This document shows positions 52,459 to 61,513 of a DNA stretch of 64,000 nt, piece by piece (the stretch's first letter is position 1; every line of letters starts with the position of its first letter). Made by a program: the position numbers and the translations under genes. Source of the stretch: Clostridia bacterium (GTDB taxonomy: Bacteria; Bacillota; DTU025); contig JAYFQW010000010.1 of the NCBI GenBank assembly GCA_034926675.1, forward strand, positions 1 through 64,000, in the 5' to 3' direction. The notes below the pieces were generated by a model that saw nothing but the letters and a program-made list of their open reading frames with translations, was not told where the DNA came from and made no database searches.

Positions 52459-54363
52459 ATGGAGATCGACGGCATCACACTCTCCGCCGCCGTACAGGAG
52501 ATATCCCGTGAGCTCGCAGGGACCAAGATCGACCGGGTGCAATCGCCCACTCGCGATTCCATACTGATCTCCGCCGGACGCGGGCGCTCGGGTTCACTCC
52601 TGATATCCGCGTCGCCTTCAGGCGCGAGGGCGCACCTGACTATTGCGCCGCCGTCATCGCTTCCAGAGCCCACCACCTTCTGCATGCTCTTGCGCAAGCA
52701 TCTGGTGGGTGGAAGGATAGTGGAGGCGAGGCAGGAGGGACTGGACCGCATCCTCGCGCTGCGAGTGGAAGGCTGGGCTGATTCCGAGCCATCCCAGAAC
52801 AAGTTGCTTATCGCCGAGATGATGGGGCGACGGTCGAATATGATCCTCACGGACATGGATGGCCGCATTCTCGACGCTGTGCACAGAGTGGACCAGTCGG
52901 TAAACCGCTACCGGGAGATCCTGCCAGGGGTTCAATACATCCCCCCGCCTCCCATCGACAGGCCCAGCCCTATGACGGCATCTCGGGAGGAGTTCGCAGC
53001 GTCCCTCGCGAGGTTCGCGGGGCGAACCCACACCGGGAGCATTGCGGAAGCCGTGTGGTCCTCCTACTCGGGGCTGGGGCGCGTGATAGGAGCCGAGCTT
53101 GCCTTCAAGGCGGGCCTTGATCCGAAACGGCCGGCAGCAGGGCTGGGCGGCGCCGAGATCGAGCGCCTCTGGAAGGAGTTCTCCGATTTCTGCTCGCAGG
53201 TCAGATCCGGAATGCTGGTGTTCGAAGCCGCGTTCGACAAGGCTGATGGAGCGGCTATTGCCTTCTGCCCGTGCGGCCTTTCCCACCAGGCGGCGTCTCA
53301 CCGGATTGAGGCGTTCGGTTCCGCCTGCGCCATGCTGGATTCGTGTTATTCTGGCGCAGAGGCCAGCGAGAGGCTCGCGGCGCGCAAGCGGACAATTCTT
53401 CGCGAAGCAGCAACCCACCTTGAGCGCGCTCGGCGAAAACTTGCCACACAGAGGGATGAGCTCGCTTCTGCACAGTCCGATGCCTCGCTCCGGCGATCAG
53501 GCGAGCTTCTCACCGCGAGCTTGAACATCCTGGGACGCGGCCCCATGGGTCGAAGTCACGTTCTTCTGGTGGACTACTACGACCCTGACATGCCTGAAGT
53601 GGAGATCGAGGTGGATCCCACCATGTCTGCATCACAGAACGCTCAGGCCATCTTCGCGCGATACGCCAGGTCCCGCCGGGCAATCGAGACTATATCAGCG
53701 AACCTAGCCTCGACTGAGAGTGAAGCAGTCTATCTCGAGGGTGTGCATGGCCTATTGGAGATGGCAGATTCTGAAGAGGAGTTCTCTCAGATTGTGCTTG
53801 AGCTTGAGGCTCTCGGGTATGTGGAAGGCGCCGGGGATGCAGCCGGGCGAGCCGGCGCCAAACGAGGGACCAGAGGATCCAAGGCCGGACGGGGCGGCGC
53901 CCGGGGGCGCTCAGGCAGTGTGCGCGCCGCGTCCACTCACATGCCATCCCGAATCCAGGCCGAATCGGGCCATGTCATATACGTGGGCAGGAACAATCTC
54001 CAGAACGACCAGCTCACAATGAAACTCGCCCGCGATGGCGATCTGTGGTTCCATGCTAAGGACGTCTCAGGCTCTCACGTGGTGATAAGGCGTCGAGGCG
54101 CAGAGCAGGTTCCTCAGGAAACGATATACGCGGCGGCAATGCTCGCTGCCTACTACAGCAGGGCCAGGATGTCATCGAATGCGCCTGTAGACTATACCGA
54201 AAAGCGCAATGTGCATAAACCCAGGGGAGCAAGGCCAGGAATGGTCGTGTATGAGAACCACAGGACCATATGGGTAACCCCGTCAAGGGAGGAGCTTTCC
54301 AAGGCCCTGGGCCTCGGCAGCGGCGGCCTGGCGTGGGAGCATGATGACCCCTCGCCCAGATAG
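52459..54363 (+). CDS. rqcH: Ribosome quality control protein RqcH (NFACT family)
   Basis: 634 residues. N-terminal NFACT-N domain (MEIDGITLSAAVQEISRELA; RIVEARQEGLDRILALRVEG; LLIAEMMGRRSNMILTDMDG), central coiled coils, a Gly/Arg-rich linker (~475-505), and the NFACT-R domain (VIYVGRNNLQNDQLTMKLAR; DLWFHAKDVSGSHVVIRRRG). RqcH adds alanine tails to stalled peptides on 50S subunits; older labels call it fibronectin-binding protein. Only confident host gene on the plus strand; its 3' end overlaps the convergent capA-like gene by 81 bp. Confidence 0.94.
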   Translation: MEIDGITLSAAVQEISRELAGTKIDRVQSPTRDSILISAGRGRSGSLLISASPSGARAHLTIAPPSSLPEPTTFCMLLRKHLVGGRIVEARQEGLDRILALRVEGWADSEPSQNKLLIAEMMGRRSNMILTDMDGRILDAVHRVDQSVNRYREILPGVQYIPPPPIDRPSPMTASREEFAASLARFAGRTHTGSIAEAVWSSYSGLGRVIGAELAFKAGLDPKRPAAGLGGAEIERLWKEFSDFCSQVRSGMLVFEAAFDKADGAAIAFCPCGLSHQAASHRIEAFGSACAMLDSCYSGAEASERLAARKRTILREAATHLERARRKLATQRDELASAQSDASLRRSGELLTASLNILGRGPMGRSHVLLVDYYDPDMPEVEIEVDPTMSASQNAQAIFARYARSRRAIETISANLASTESEAVYLEGVHGLLEMADSEEEFSQIVLELEALGYVEGAGDAAGRAGAKRGTRGSKAGRGGARGRSGSVRAASTHMPSRIQAESGHVIYVGRNNLQNDQLTMKLARDGDLWFHAKDVSGSHVVIRRRGAEQVPQETIYAAAMLAAYYSRARMSSNAPVDYTEKRNVHKPRGARPGMVVYENHRTIWVTPSREELSKALGLGSGGLAWEHDDPSPR

Positions 54364-55557
54364 GTTCAGGATGTCCGTGCCACGGCTTGCGGACCACCTG
54401 GAAAGCCTCCATAGAGCTATCCTGGCCGCCCACGCAGTGAGCGGCCGCGGTCGGCACTCCTCGATCCTCACTGGAACAGCCTCTGCCTGCGAAACCCGGT
54501 CGCGGGAGAACGCGACTCGAGCCATCATGCTCTCGACGGTGTCGGGCTTCTTCTGATCGAACACGAAGTTGCCAAGGGAGTAGAAGATGATCCCGCCGTG
54601 GTATACCTCAACGGGCTGCAGTACGTGAGGATGGTGCCCTATTGCCAGGCTTGCCCCGGCGTCGATGGCTGTGTGCGCAAGGCTCACCTGCCGATCCGCA
54701 GGCATGTGGACGTACTCGTCGCCCCAATGGAATGAGACCACCACATGGTCTGCGATCCTCTTCGCCCTTGCCACATCTTCCGAGACCATCGCGGCGTTGG
54801 CCGGCGCCACGCCAGGCTTGTTGACTCCTGCCAGAAAACGCACCGGGTGAGTGACTGACCAGTATATCTCCGCAAACTCAGAGTACCCGAGGAAGGCGAA
54901 TGTGATGCCGTTCTTCCTCAGCAACACCGGCCTGCGCGCCTCCCACATATCCGCCCCGCCTCCGCACCCCGCGATTCCATTCGCCCAGAGCACATCAACA
55001 GTATCGGAAAATGCGGATTCGCCGTAATCGAGGATGTGGTTGTTGGCCAGGCTCACCACGTCAATGCCGGCAGTGGCCAGCTTCTCTCCGAAGCATGGAT
55101 CCGACCGGAACCATATGCCCTTCCCAGGGATCCGCGCCCCGCTATTGGATAACGGTGATTCCAGATTCACGAAAGCAATGTCCGCTGATGAAAGCGTATC
55201 CGTCACCGCCGCGAGAGGCCAATCCGTCCCTCGGTCCTTACACACCTTCGCGACACCGCGGTCGAACACCACATCCCCGCACGCCACCAGCAGCACATCA
55301 GAAGGCTGTGCCGCCGCGGAAGCGAGCATCCTAACCGCCTCACCAGACACGCCAAGCTCTCCGGCAGCGGCCAGCCTGCTGGCGTCTGTATCACCTGGTC
55401 CTCCCGGGACCAGCAAGCTCGTAGCGGGTCAGGTAGGAGCAGGGCCGTCGCGAGCTCCGCATCCCGCCATGGAGGCAGCCAGCGCCATTACTGCACAGAT
55501 CACCAGCCCGGCCAGGCATCTGGAGACCAAGGGCCCAATGCGCCATCGCCGCAACAC
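54283..55557 (-). pseudogene. CapA-family lipoprotein gene with in-frame UGA
   Basis: From GTG at 55557 a 42-codon segment encodes a lipoprotein signal (hydrophobic LAGLVICAVMALAASMAGC with a lipobox ending at Cys33). TGA at 55431-55429 stops it, and the same frame then runs open to 54283. That downstream part (~370 residues from about 55416) is a CapA/PgsA-type domain: VLLVACGDVVFDRGVAKVCK, NLESPLSNSG, LANNHILDYG, VVSFHWGDEYVHMPADRQVS and IGHHPHVLQPVEVYHGGIIF, YSLGNFVFDQ. CapA proteins take part in polyglutamate capsule synthesis; function here is unknown. Either a nonsense mutation, a base error, or a second start (TTG at 55416) making an unexported form. It follows purB directly. Confidence 0.75.
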
Positions 55558-55589
55558 CTCTGATCATCTCCCCCGCTCTTGTTGTGGGA

Positions 55590-56882
55590 TCACAGCCCAA
55601 ACCTTGCAAACACCTCATCCACGCGGGATAAGGCGCGTGTGTAGTCGAAACAGACTTCGAGCGCCTCATGTGGGATCATCGCAGACACGTGAGGTTCCTC
55701 CTCGATGAGCTTTCGGAAATCCATGCGCTCAGCCCACGCTTTCATGGCAGCCCTCTGCACGATCTCGTAGGCCTGTTCGCGGAGCATCCCCGCGCCCACC
55801 AAAGCCAGCAAGACCTCACCCGAGAAGATGAGCCCCCGCGTGAACTCGATGTTCTCAGCCATCCTATCCGGGCGCACCTCGAGGTTGCGCACTATCCACG
55901 TGGTCTTCCTCAGCATGTAGTCGAGGAGTATTGTGGAATCGGGCACGATGATCCTCTCCACTGAGGAATGAGAGATGTCCCGCTCATGCCACAGGGCAAC
56001 GTCCTCCATTGCAGCCATCGCATTGCCGCGCAAGACTCTCGCCAGGCCGGCTATTCGCTCGCACAGCACCGGATTCCGCTTGTGCGGCATGGCAGACGAT
56101 CCCTTCTGCCCGCGGGCGAACGGCTCTGCTGCTTCACCGATTTCGGTCCTCTGCAGCGACCTTATCTCCGTCGCGAGTTTCTCAAGGGAGCATCCAACGA
56201 TGGCGATCTGGGCCATGTACTCCGCATGCCTATCACGCTGCAGTATCTGACTGGATACCCGAGCCGGAGCAAGGCCCATCTTGCCACATACATATGCTTC
56301 GATCTCCGGAGGAACATTCGCATACGTGCCGACTGCGCCGGAGATCTTCCCGACGCTCACCCCATCTCGCGCCCTGATGAGCCGTTCCCGGTCGCGCTCC
56401 AGCTCTGAGAGGTACAACAGGAGTTTGAGCCCGAACGTAGTGGGCTCGGCCTGCATCCCGTGAGTGCGCCCGATCATCGGGGTATGCTTATGGCGAACTG
56501 CCTGCTCCCTCAGAGCATCGATGAGAGAATTGATGTCGGTGATCAGCCCGTCAGCCGCCTGTCTCATCAGATATGCGAAAGCGGTGTCGACCACGTCTGA
56601 AGAGGTCATGCCCAGGTGTATGTATTTCGAGGCGTCTCCCACCTTCTCCGCGACGGCGGTGAGAAACGCGATCACGTCGTGATTCACAGTCTCCTCGATT
56701 TCCAGCACTCGCTCCACATCGAAGCCCGCGCGCTCCCGGATCTGGGACAACGCATCACTCGGAATCCTGCCTGAGGCCGCCCATGCCTCACACGCGAGCA
56801 CCTCGATGGAAAGCCATGTCTCGTATTTCCTCCGGTCGGTCCATAGTTCCCTCATATCCGGATAGCCGTACCGTTCTATCAT
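55590..56882 (-). CDS. purB: Adenylosuccinate lyase
   Basis: 430 residues. Motifs IHLGMTSSDVVDTAFAYLMR, MIGRTHGMQAEPTTFGLKLL and the fumarase/lyase signature KGSSAMPHKRNPVLCERIAG, with WHERDISHSSVERIIVPDST. It cleaves SAICAR and adenylosuccinate in purine synthesis. No other pur genes are near. It lies 38 bp after rluD. Confidence 0.96.
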   Translation of the reverse strand: MIERYGYPDMRELWTDRRKYETWLSIEVLACEAWAASGRIPSDALSQIRERAGFDVERVLEIEETVNHDVIAFLTAVAEKVGDASKYIHLGMTSSDVVDTAFAYLMRQAADGLITDINSLIDALREQAVRHKHTPMIGRTHGMQAEPTTFGLKLLLYLSELERDRERLIRARDGVSVGKISGAVGTYANVPPEIEAYVCGKMGLAPARVSSQILQRDRHAEYMAQIAIVGCSLEKLATEIRSLQRTEIGEAAEPFARGQKGSSAMPHKRNPVLCERIAGLARVLRGNAMAAMEDVALWHERDISHSSVERIIVPDSTILLDYMLRKTTWIVRNLEVRPDRMAENIEFTRGLIFSGEVLLALVGAGMLREQAYEIVQRAAMKAWAERMDFRKLIEEEPHVSAMIPHEALEVCFDYTRALSRVDEVFARFGL

Positions 56883-56920
56883 GCGTGTTCAAGCCTCCAA
56901 TCCAGCCCGCCGAGGGGGCT

Positions 56921-57868
56921 CTACCGAGCTTTCCGCGGCCCGCGAGCTCTCAGTGCATGGAGGGCGGTTTCCATGTCATCGGGCATCGGGGCCTCGAAGC
57001 TCATGTTCTCTCCGGTTCGGGGGTGGACGAACTCGATTCGGAACGCGTGTAGGGCCTGAGCTCGAAGGCCTAGCTCTCCAACCACTCCGCCGTAGGTCGG
57101 ATCGCCCGCTACAGGCCTCCCGATGTACTGCATGTGCACCCTTATCTGGTGTGTTCTGCCAGTCTCCAGTTTCGCCCTTATCAGAGTGTAGTCGCCATAC
57201 CTCTCCTCAACGTGGAATCGGGTTACTGCCCTCCTCCCGCCTACCGACACGGTCTGGCGTTTTCTATCCACAGGGCGCCGGGCGATTGGAGCATCCACGA
57301 CCCCATCGTCTTCAGCCACATTCCCTCTGAGGATGGCCAGGTAATGCCTGCCAACTCGATGCGCGGCCAGGTCAGCCGCGAGCCCTAAGTGAGCGATGTC
57401 GTTTTTCGCTACAAGCATTACGCCAGAAGTATCCCGATCAAGCCGATGCACGATCCCCGGCCGCAGCACGCCTCCTATGCCAGACAGGCCAATTCCTGCT
57501 CCAAGAAGAGCATTAACAAGGGTTCCAGTCTTGCGGCCAGCTCCTGGATGCACAGCCATCCCTCTCGGCTTGTTGATAACCATGATGTCGCCATCTTCGT
57601 AGATGATGTCGACATGGATCGCCTGAGGCTCCAGCCAGGCCGGCTCGGGCTTGGGAGGAGGGATCTCCACCTCGATGCTCTCACCGGGCTTCACCTTGTA
57701 TGAAGGCTTCTTCTCGATTCTGCCATCGACCCTTACCCTGCCATCCTCGATAAGCTTCTGCACAAAAGAACGCGAAGGAGCAGCCCGCTCCTTCGCAAGG
57801 TACACATCAAGCCTGGATAGCTCGTCGGCCTCGGCCGGCGAGAATGTGAACACTTTCTCGGCGTTCAT
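56921..57868 (-). CDS. rluD: RluD/RluA-family pseudouridine synthase
   Basis: 315 residues. S4 domain (SRLDVYLAKE; SRSFVQKLIEDGRVRVDGRI), then the catalytic domain with VINKPRGMAVHPGAG, the active-site aspartate in RPGIVHRLDRDTSGVMLVAK and KLETGRTHQIRVHM. It modifies 23S rRNA uridines. The ATG at 57868 avoids overlap with lgt. It is the usual companion of lspA in Firmicutes. Confidence 0.94.
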   Translation of the reverse strand: MNAEKVFTFSPAEADELSRLDVYLAKERAAPSRSFVQKLIEDGRVRVDGRIEKKPSYKVKPGESIEVEIPPPKPEPAWLEPQAIHVDIIYEDGDIMVINKPRGMAVHPGAGRKTGTLVNALLGAGIGLSGIGGVLRPGIVHRLDRDTSGVMLVAKNDIAHLGLAADLAAHRVGRHYLAILRGNVAEDDGVVDAPIARRPVDRKRQTVSVGGRRAVTRFHVEERYGDYTLIRAKLETGRTHQIRVHMQYIGRPVAGDPTYGGVVGELGLRAQALHAFRIEFVHPRTGENMSFEAPMPDDMETALHALRARGPRKAR

Positions 57869-57896
57869 CTCGCCATCTCGTTCCACCACTGCAAAC

Positions 57897-58679
57897 CTAT
57901 GCCTTGGTGGAAGGCTTCGCCCGATTCGCCCCAGCAGATGGGGTCGAGGAGGCGCGGGAGTACACGGAGACGACTCCGAATGCGAGTATGCCAAGGATTA
58001 CGCAGAGCACCTGCGTAGAGGTGAATGGAGCGAAGTAATCCCGCGGGGATTCCCGCCAGAACTCTACGATAAACCTAGCGACCGAGTAGAAGCCCACGTA
58101 CAGCCAGAGGATCTCGCCCTCGAACTTCTTCTTTGCCTCGATCGCTAGCAGTACGAACAGGATGATGACACTGTAGATTGCCGAATAGATCTGGGTTGGA
58201 TGGCGCAAGATCCCATCTCCGGCGGCCTTCATAGCCCACGCCACGTGGCTCTCCACTCCGTAGCAGCACCCGTTCAGTAGGCAGCCAATGCGGACTATGG
58301 CGTAACCCAGAGCCACTGCAGGAGCAATCACATCAGCCATGCTGCCGATCTGCACCTTCTGTTTCTTGCAGTACATGATCCCCACCAGTGCGCCGCCTGC
58401 CAGACCGCCGAAGAACGAGAGCCCTCCATCGCGCATATAGAACACGCTGACGGGACGGGCGGCATACTCTCCGATGTTGAGCAGAACGTACAGGATTCTC
58501 GCAAACAAGATCGATCCAATGCATACGAAGAGCGCGAGGTCGATAATATTGTCTGAGCTGATACCCTTCTTCTTGCCCCGCGATGAGGCGAACAATGTGC
58601 CTGCCACGAACGCGAGGGCGAGAGAAAGGCCCCACGAGTAGACCGGAAGCTTCCAAAGCTTGAACAGAACAGGATACAC
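57897..58679 (-). CDS. lgt: Prolipoprotein diacylglyceryl transferase
   Basis: 260 residues, seven membrane helices. YSWGLSLALAFVAGTLFASS, YMRDGGLSFFGGLAGGALVG, AIVRIGCLLNGCCYGVESHV (Lgt signature), HPTQIYSAIY and FIVEFWRE. It attaches diacylglycerol to lipobox cysteines, the step before LspA, whose gene is 3 bp upstream. Confidence 0.95.
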   Translation of the reverse strand: MYPVLFKLWKLPVYSWGLSLALAFVAGTLFASSRGKKKGISSDNIIDLALFVCIGSILFARILYVLLNIGEYAARPVSVFYMRDGGLSFFGGLAGGALVGIMYCKKQKVQIGSMADVIAPAVALGYAIVRIGCLLNGCCYGVESHVAWAMKAAGDGILRHPTQIYSAIYSVIILFVLLAIEAKKKFEGEILWLYVGFYSVARFIVEFWRESPRDYFAPFTSTQVLCVILGILAFGVVSVYSRASSTPSAGANRAKPSTKA

Positions 58680-58682
58680 TAA

Positions 58683-59144
58683 CTACTCCTCCTTCCGACC
58701 GGGGACGCGCAAGATCCACAGCAGGATCAGGGCGACCCCAAGAACGATGGCGCTATCAGCTAGGTTGAAGATTGGCCACGGACTGATCTCGACGAAATCC
58801 ACCACACTCGAAAATCGAATCCTATCGATGAGGTTGCCCACTGCACCGCCTAAGCCAAGCGCAAGCCCGGTCCGAACAGGCCACTCCCGTTTGGGGATCC
58901 GCTGGTGGAAAACCAGAACAAGCGCCGCCGCAAGCAGCGTCGCCGCAGTAAAAAGGTTCTGTTTGTTCTGAAGCATGCCGAACGCCGCTCCGGCGTTCCG
59001 AACGTGCGTAATGCGAACGAACCCCCCGAGGCACGGCACGACCTCGTAGAGATCAAGGCGCCGCATGATCACTGCTTTAGATATCTGGTCGAGAAGAACA
59101 ACCCACGAAGATATCAGGAAAAGCGCCACAGCTCCCAACTCCAT
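58683..59144 (-). CDS. lspA: Lipoprotein signal peptidase II
   Basis: 153 residues, four membrane helices. VVLLDQISKAVIMR, VRITHVRNAGAAFGMLQNKQ, and the catalytic aspartates in LGGAVGNLIDRIRFSSVVDF. It removes the signal peptide of diacylglyceryl prolipoproteins. The adjacent lspA-lgt pair could act on the CapA-like lipoprotein signal encoded 3 kb downstream. Confidence 0.95.
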   Translation of the reverse strand: MELGAVALFLISSWVVLLDQISKAVIMRRLDLYEVVPCLGGFVRITHVRNAGAAFGMLQNKQNLFTAATLLAAALVLVFHQRIPKREWPVRTGLALGLGGAVGNLIDRIRFSSVVDFVEISPWPIFNLADSAIVLGVALILLWILRVPGRKEE

Positions 59145-59250
59145 AGCCCGCCCAAGGTTCGATCAGTATTGTAACACACCTGCTAATCGCCGTAAACTGC
59201 GCTCCAGTCGCCCCGTCCGTCGCCCGCGTCCGTCGCCCAGTCGCCAGCGC

Positions 59251-59817
59251 TTACCTGGCATCAGGGCCGCCGGATCCAAACGATTCCTCGTCCTGCGGGC
59301 TGTTGGCAGTCCCATACTCAGCCAATTCGTCCCATATGTCCTCTCCGTGGATGCCTGGATCATCGTAAGCATGGGCGGTGCTCCTGCCTCCGAACGGAGG
59401 TCTGATGACCTCCTCCTCGATTGGCCTGGATGTGCCTGTTCCCACAGGAGATGGACTGCGCGCGCCGCACTCGGCGCAGCTCGCGGCCCAGGGTATGGCA
59501 TGAAGACGCTCCTCGGGTATGTCGATGCCGCAGCGTACGCACTTGCCGTAGGTTCCGCTCTCCACCCGGTCGAGCGCCGCGTCGATCTGCGCGAGTGTGT
59601 CTTCACCATGGTTTATGAGCCCTAGGCTGATGGAGCGCATCTCCAGAGCGGAGCTACTGTCGCCGGTGTGATTATCGTAGCTTGACAGTTCGCCGCTCCA
59701 CTCCGACTCTGGCCGGTCGAACTCCGCCGCCTTCTCAACGCCCTCGATCCTCTCTGTCGCCTTAGCTCTTGCCGCAGCCAGTTTCGCCTTGAAGATGCCA
59801 AGAGATGCCGGATCCAT
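59251..59817 (-). CDS. DksA/TraR-type zinc-finger protein (YteA family)
   Basis: 188 residues. Helical N-terminus (LGIFKAKLAAARAKATERIE), TLAQIDAALDRVESGTYGKC, then a four-Cys zinc finger (CVRCG ... CAECG, residues ~115-140). The acidic tail is variable. Relatives include DksA and the sporulation-associated YteA/YlyA group, which act on RNA polymerase. It is first in line before lspA, 106 bp away. Confidence 0.85.
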   Translation of the reverse strand: MDPASLGIFKAKLAAARAKATERIEGVEKAAEFDRPESEWSGELSSYDNHTGDSSSALEMRSISLGLINHGEDTLAQIDAALDRVESGTYGKCVRCGIDIPEERLHAIPWAASCAECGARSPSPVGTGTSRPIEEEVIRPPFGGRSTAHAYDDPGIHGEDIWDELAEYGTANSPQDEESFGSGGPDAR

Positions 59818-59864
59818 GTGCGTCCCTCCGTGTGTTACTGCCTGCAGGTGTCGAGGGTGTGCGT

Positions 59865-60164
59865 CTATGATCGGTAGTGCTCGACGAATTTCACGATGTC
59901 TGCTATGAGCTTCCCTATGATGGGCACATTCAGTTCAATCACGACAGACAGGATGTAGAGAAAGACCGCCATGAGGACCGATGCCCCGATAGCTATGCCG
60001 AAGCCCCTGGCTATGCCTGCAACGAAGTTGAACCAGGCCACCCTTCGGGGTGAGCGCATGAACTCCACATACTCCGCCACGCTGGCGTCGTCGAGGCGCT
60101 TCGCAAGCTCAGCTAGGCTCACGATCAGGGAGTCTACTCTGCCGCGCCCCCGTCTTCTACGCAC
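59865..60164 (-). CDS. DUF5665 membrane protein
   Basis: 99 residues. A basic N-terminus, then LAELAKRLDDASVAEYVEFM, RSPRRVAWFNFVAGIARGFG and a membrane helix (IAIGASVLMAVFLYILSVVI). This pattern is seen in small Firmicute membrane proteins of unknown function encoded near division genes. It lies between divIVA and the DksA-like gene. Confidence 0.78.
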   Translation of the reverse strand: MRRRRGRGRVDSLIVSLAELAKRLDDASVAEYVEFMRSPRRVAWFNFVAGIARGFGIAIGASVLMAVFLYILSVVIELNVPIIGKLIADIVKFVEHYRS

Positions 60165-60234
60165 CCGTTACACCTCATGGGGGCTAGTCTTCCCGGGTGC
60201 GGCAGATTTGTTTCATCTCGACTCCCCCGAAAGC

Positions 60235-60714
60235 TCACTCTCGAGTAGCGGCGGCCTGCCTAACACCGAAATCGGAGGCGCTGCTATCGAGCATTTCCAG
60301 GTAGGCTTCGAGGATAGCTTTCATGCGCGCGCGAACCGTGCCCTCCTGGGCCGTTAGGTCGGCGAGGCGCTTCTCCTGGGTGCGAACCCTGTCTTCCATC
60401 TTGTCGAAGGCCTCGGCAGCCTGGAGTTCCGCCCTCTCCACGATGAGCTTAGCCTTCTCCTCGGCGTTTCTCCTCGTCTGCTCAGCTGCCTGCTGGGCTG
60501 TGAGCAGGGTCTGCTTTAGTGTTTCGCTGATTCCATCGGTATGCTCCTGCTGCTCCGACAGGACCTTGACCTTCTCTCGGAGCTCGGTGCTCTCCCGGTA
60601 TAGCTGGTCGTAGCTCTGCCCCACCAGGTCGAGGAACTCGTCCACTTCCCTGGCGTCGTACCGGCCGAATCGAGTGGAGAACTGCTTGGAATGCACCTCA
60701 AGTGGTGTGAGCAT
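60235..60714 (-). CDS. divIVA: DivIVA family cell-division/polarity protein
   Basis: 159 residues. LTPLEVHSKQFSTRFGRYDA and REVDEFLDLVGQSYDQLYRE form the membrane-curvature-sensing N-terminus; the rest is coiled coil. In sporulating Firmicutes DivIVA marks poles and septa. It overlaps ylmH by 17 nt. sepF and the yggT-like gene, often in this cluster, are absent. Confidence 0.94.
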   Translation of the reverse strand: MLTPLEVHSKQFSTRFGRYDAREVDEFLDLVGQSYDQLYRESTELREKVKVLSEQQEHTDGISETLKQTLLTAQQAAEQTRRNAEEKAKLIVERAELQAAEAFDKMEDRVRTQEKRLADLTAQEGTVRARMKAILEAYLEMLDSSASDFGVRQAAATRE

Positions 60715-61498
60715 GTGGCGCCTCCTCCCGAGTGTTTGGGGTGTACACGGAGTATCGCTTGAGGATCACGGAGATGCGCCCGCGCTTGGTCTCACCTGGG
60801 ACTTCCTCAACCACCAGCCTGCCGCGGCCGCGGCAGACAACCACATCGCCAGGGGACACACGCGATGACGGCGAATCGGCCATAATTCCGTTCACCTTGA
60901 ACCTGCCTGCCTTGATCTCCTGCGCGAGCCTTGTGCGGGACGCAGGGAATCCAGCGCCCGCAACAGCATCGAGCCTCATGGACGCCACCGTTGCTCTGAT
61001 GGCCTTCGCAGCCTGCCCGGGAAAGGATACCTCCGCGATATCCAGTTCGCACAGGTCATCTCCGTGTTGCCGGGTCCGCGCTTCCGCTGTGGGATGTCTG
61101 AAGGCCGAAGACGAGATGACTCCCTGCCATCCCGCATCGGAGCGGAAGATGTCTCCTATTTCATCTCTCACGACGCCCAGCCCGCGCAGTGCTGCAATCA
61201 CAGCGGCGTCATCATCCCACTGCTCCCCGAGGGGCCTCAAGTAGAAGAACGATATCTCCGGGTCATATGTTTCATCGGGGAAACCCGATGGCATCACTGC
61301 GAGCCTCTTGCGCTGTGCTCCTCTGTACCCTCCGTAGAACCTGGCCCTTACATCGGAAGCGGACGCCAGGGCTTGCCTGGCGGCATCCTGGCTTTCCTGG
61401 TCAAGAAATCCTGTGAGCGCCGGCACTCCTGACTGCGCCGCTTGCGATGCGCTATCCATCACAGTGGCAACGAATTGCTCCCCTCGCTCCTCCTGCAT
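60698..61498 (-). CDS. ylmH: YlmH-like S4-domain RNA-binding protein
   Basis: 266 residues. LTGFLDQESQDAARQAL and YGGYRGAQRKRLAVMPSGFP are typical of the YlmH N-terminal part; GVVRDEIGDIFRSDAGWQGV the middle; the S4 domain is near 185-245 (ASMRLDAVAGAGFPASRTRL, AQEIKAGRFKVNG). YlmH has been tied to ribosome-associated quality control together with RqcH, which is also in this window. It sits between yggS and divIVA. Confidence 0.9.
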   Translation of the reverse strand: MQEERGEQFVATVMDSASQAAQSGVPALTGFLDQESQDAARQALASASDVRARFYGGYRGAQRKRLAVMPSGFPDETYDPEISFFYLRPLGEQWDDDAAVIAALRGLGVVRDEIGDIFRSDAGWQGVISSSAFRHPTAEARTRQHGDDLCELDIAEVSFPGQAAKAIRATVASMRLDAVAGAGFPASRTRLAQEIKAGRFKVNGIMADSPSSRVSPGDVVVCRGRGRLVVEEVPGETKRGRISVILKRYSVYTPNTREEAPHAHTT

Positions 61499-61513
61499 TG
61501 ATACACCTCGATC

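Noticed and set aside
55429-55431. UGA as selenocysteine or reassigned tryptophan codon
   Set aside because: No selenocysteine-type active site is expected at this linker, other genes in the window end with UGA normally, and no SECIS-like stem was evident.
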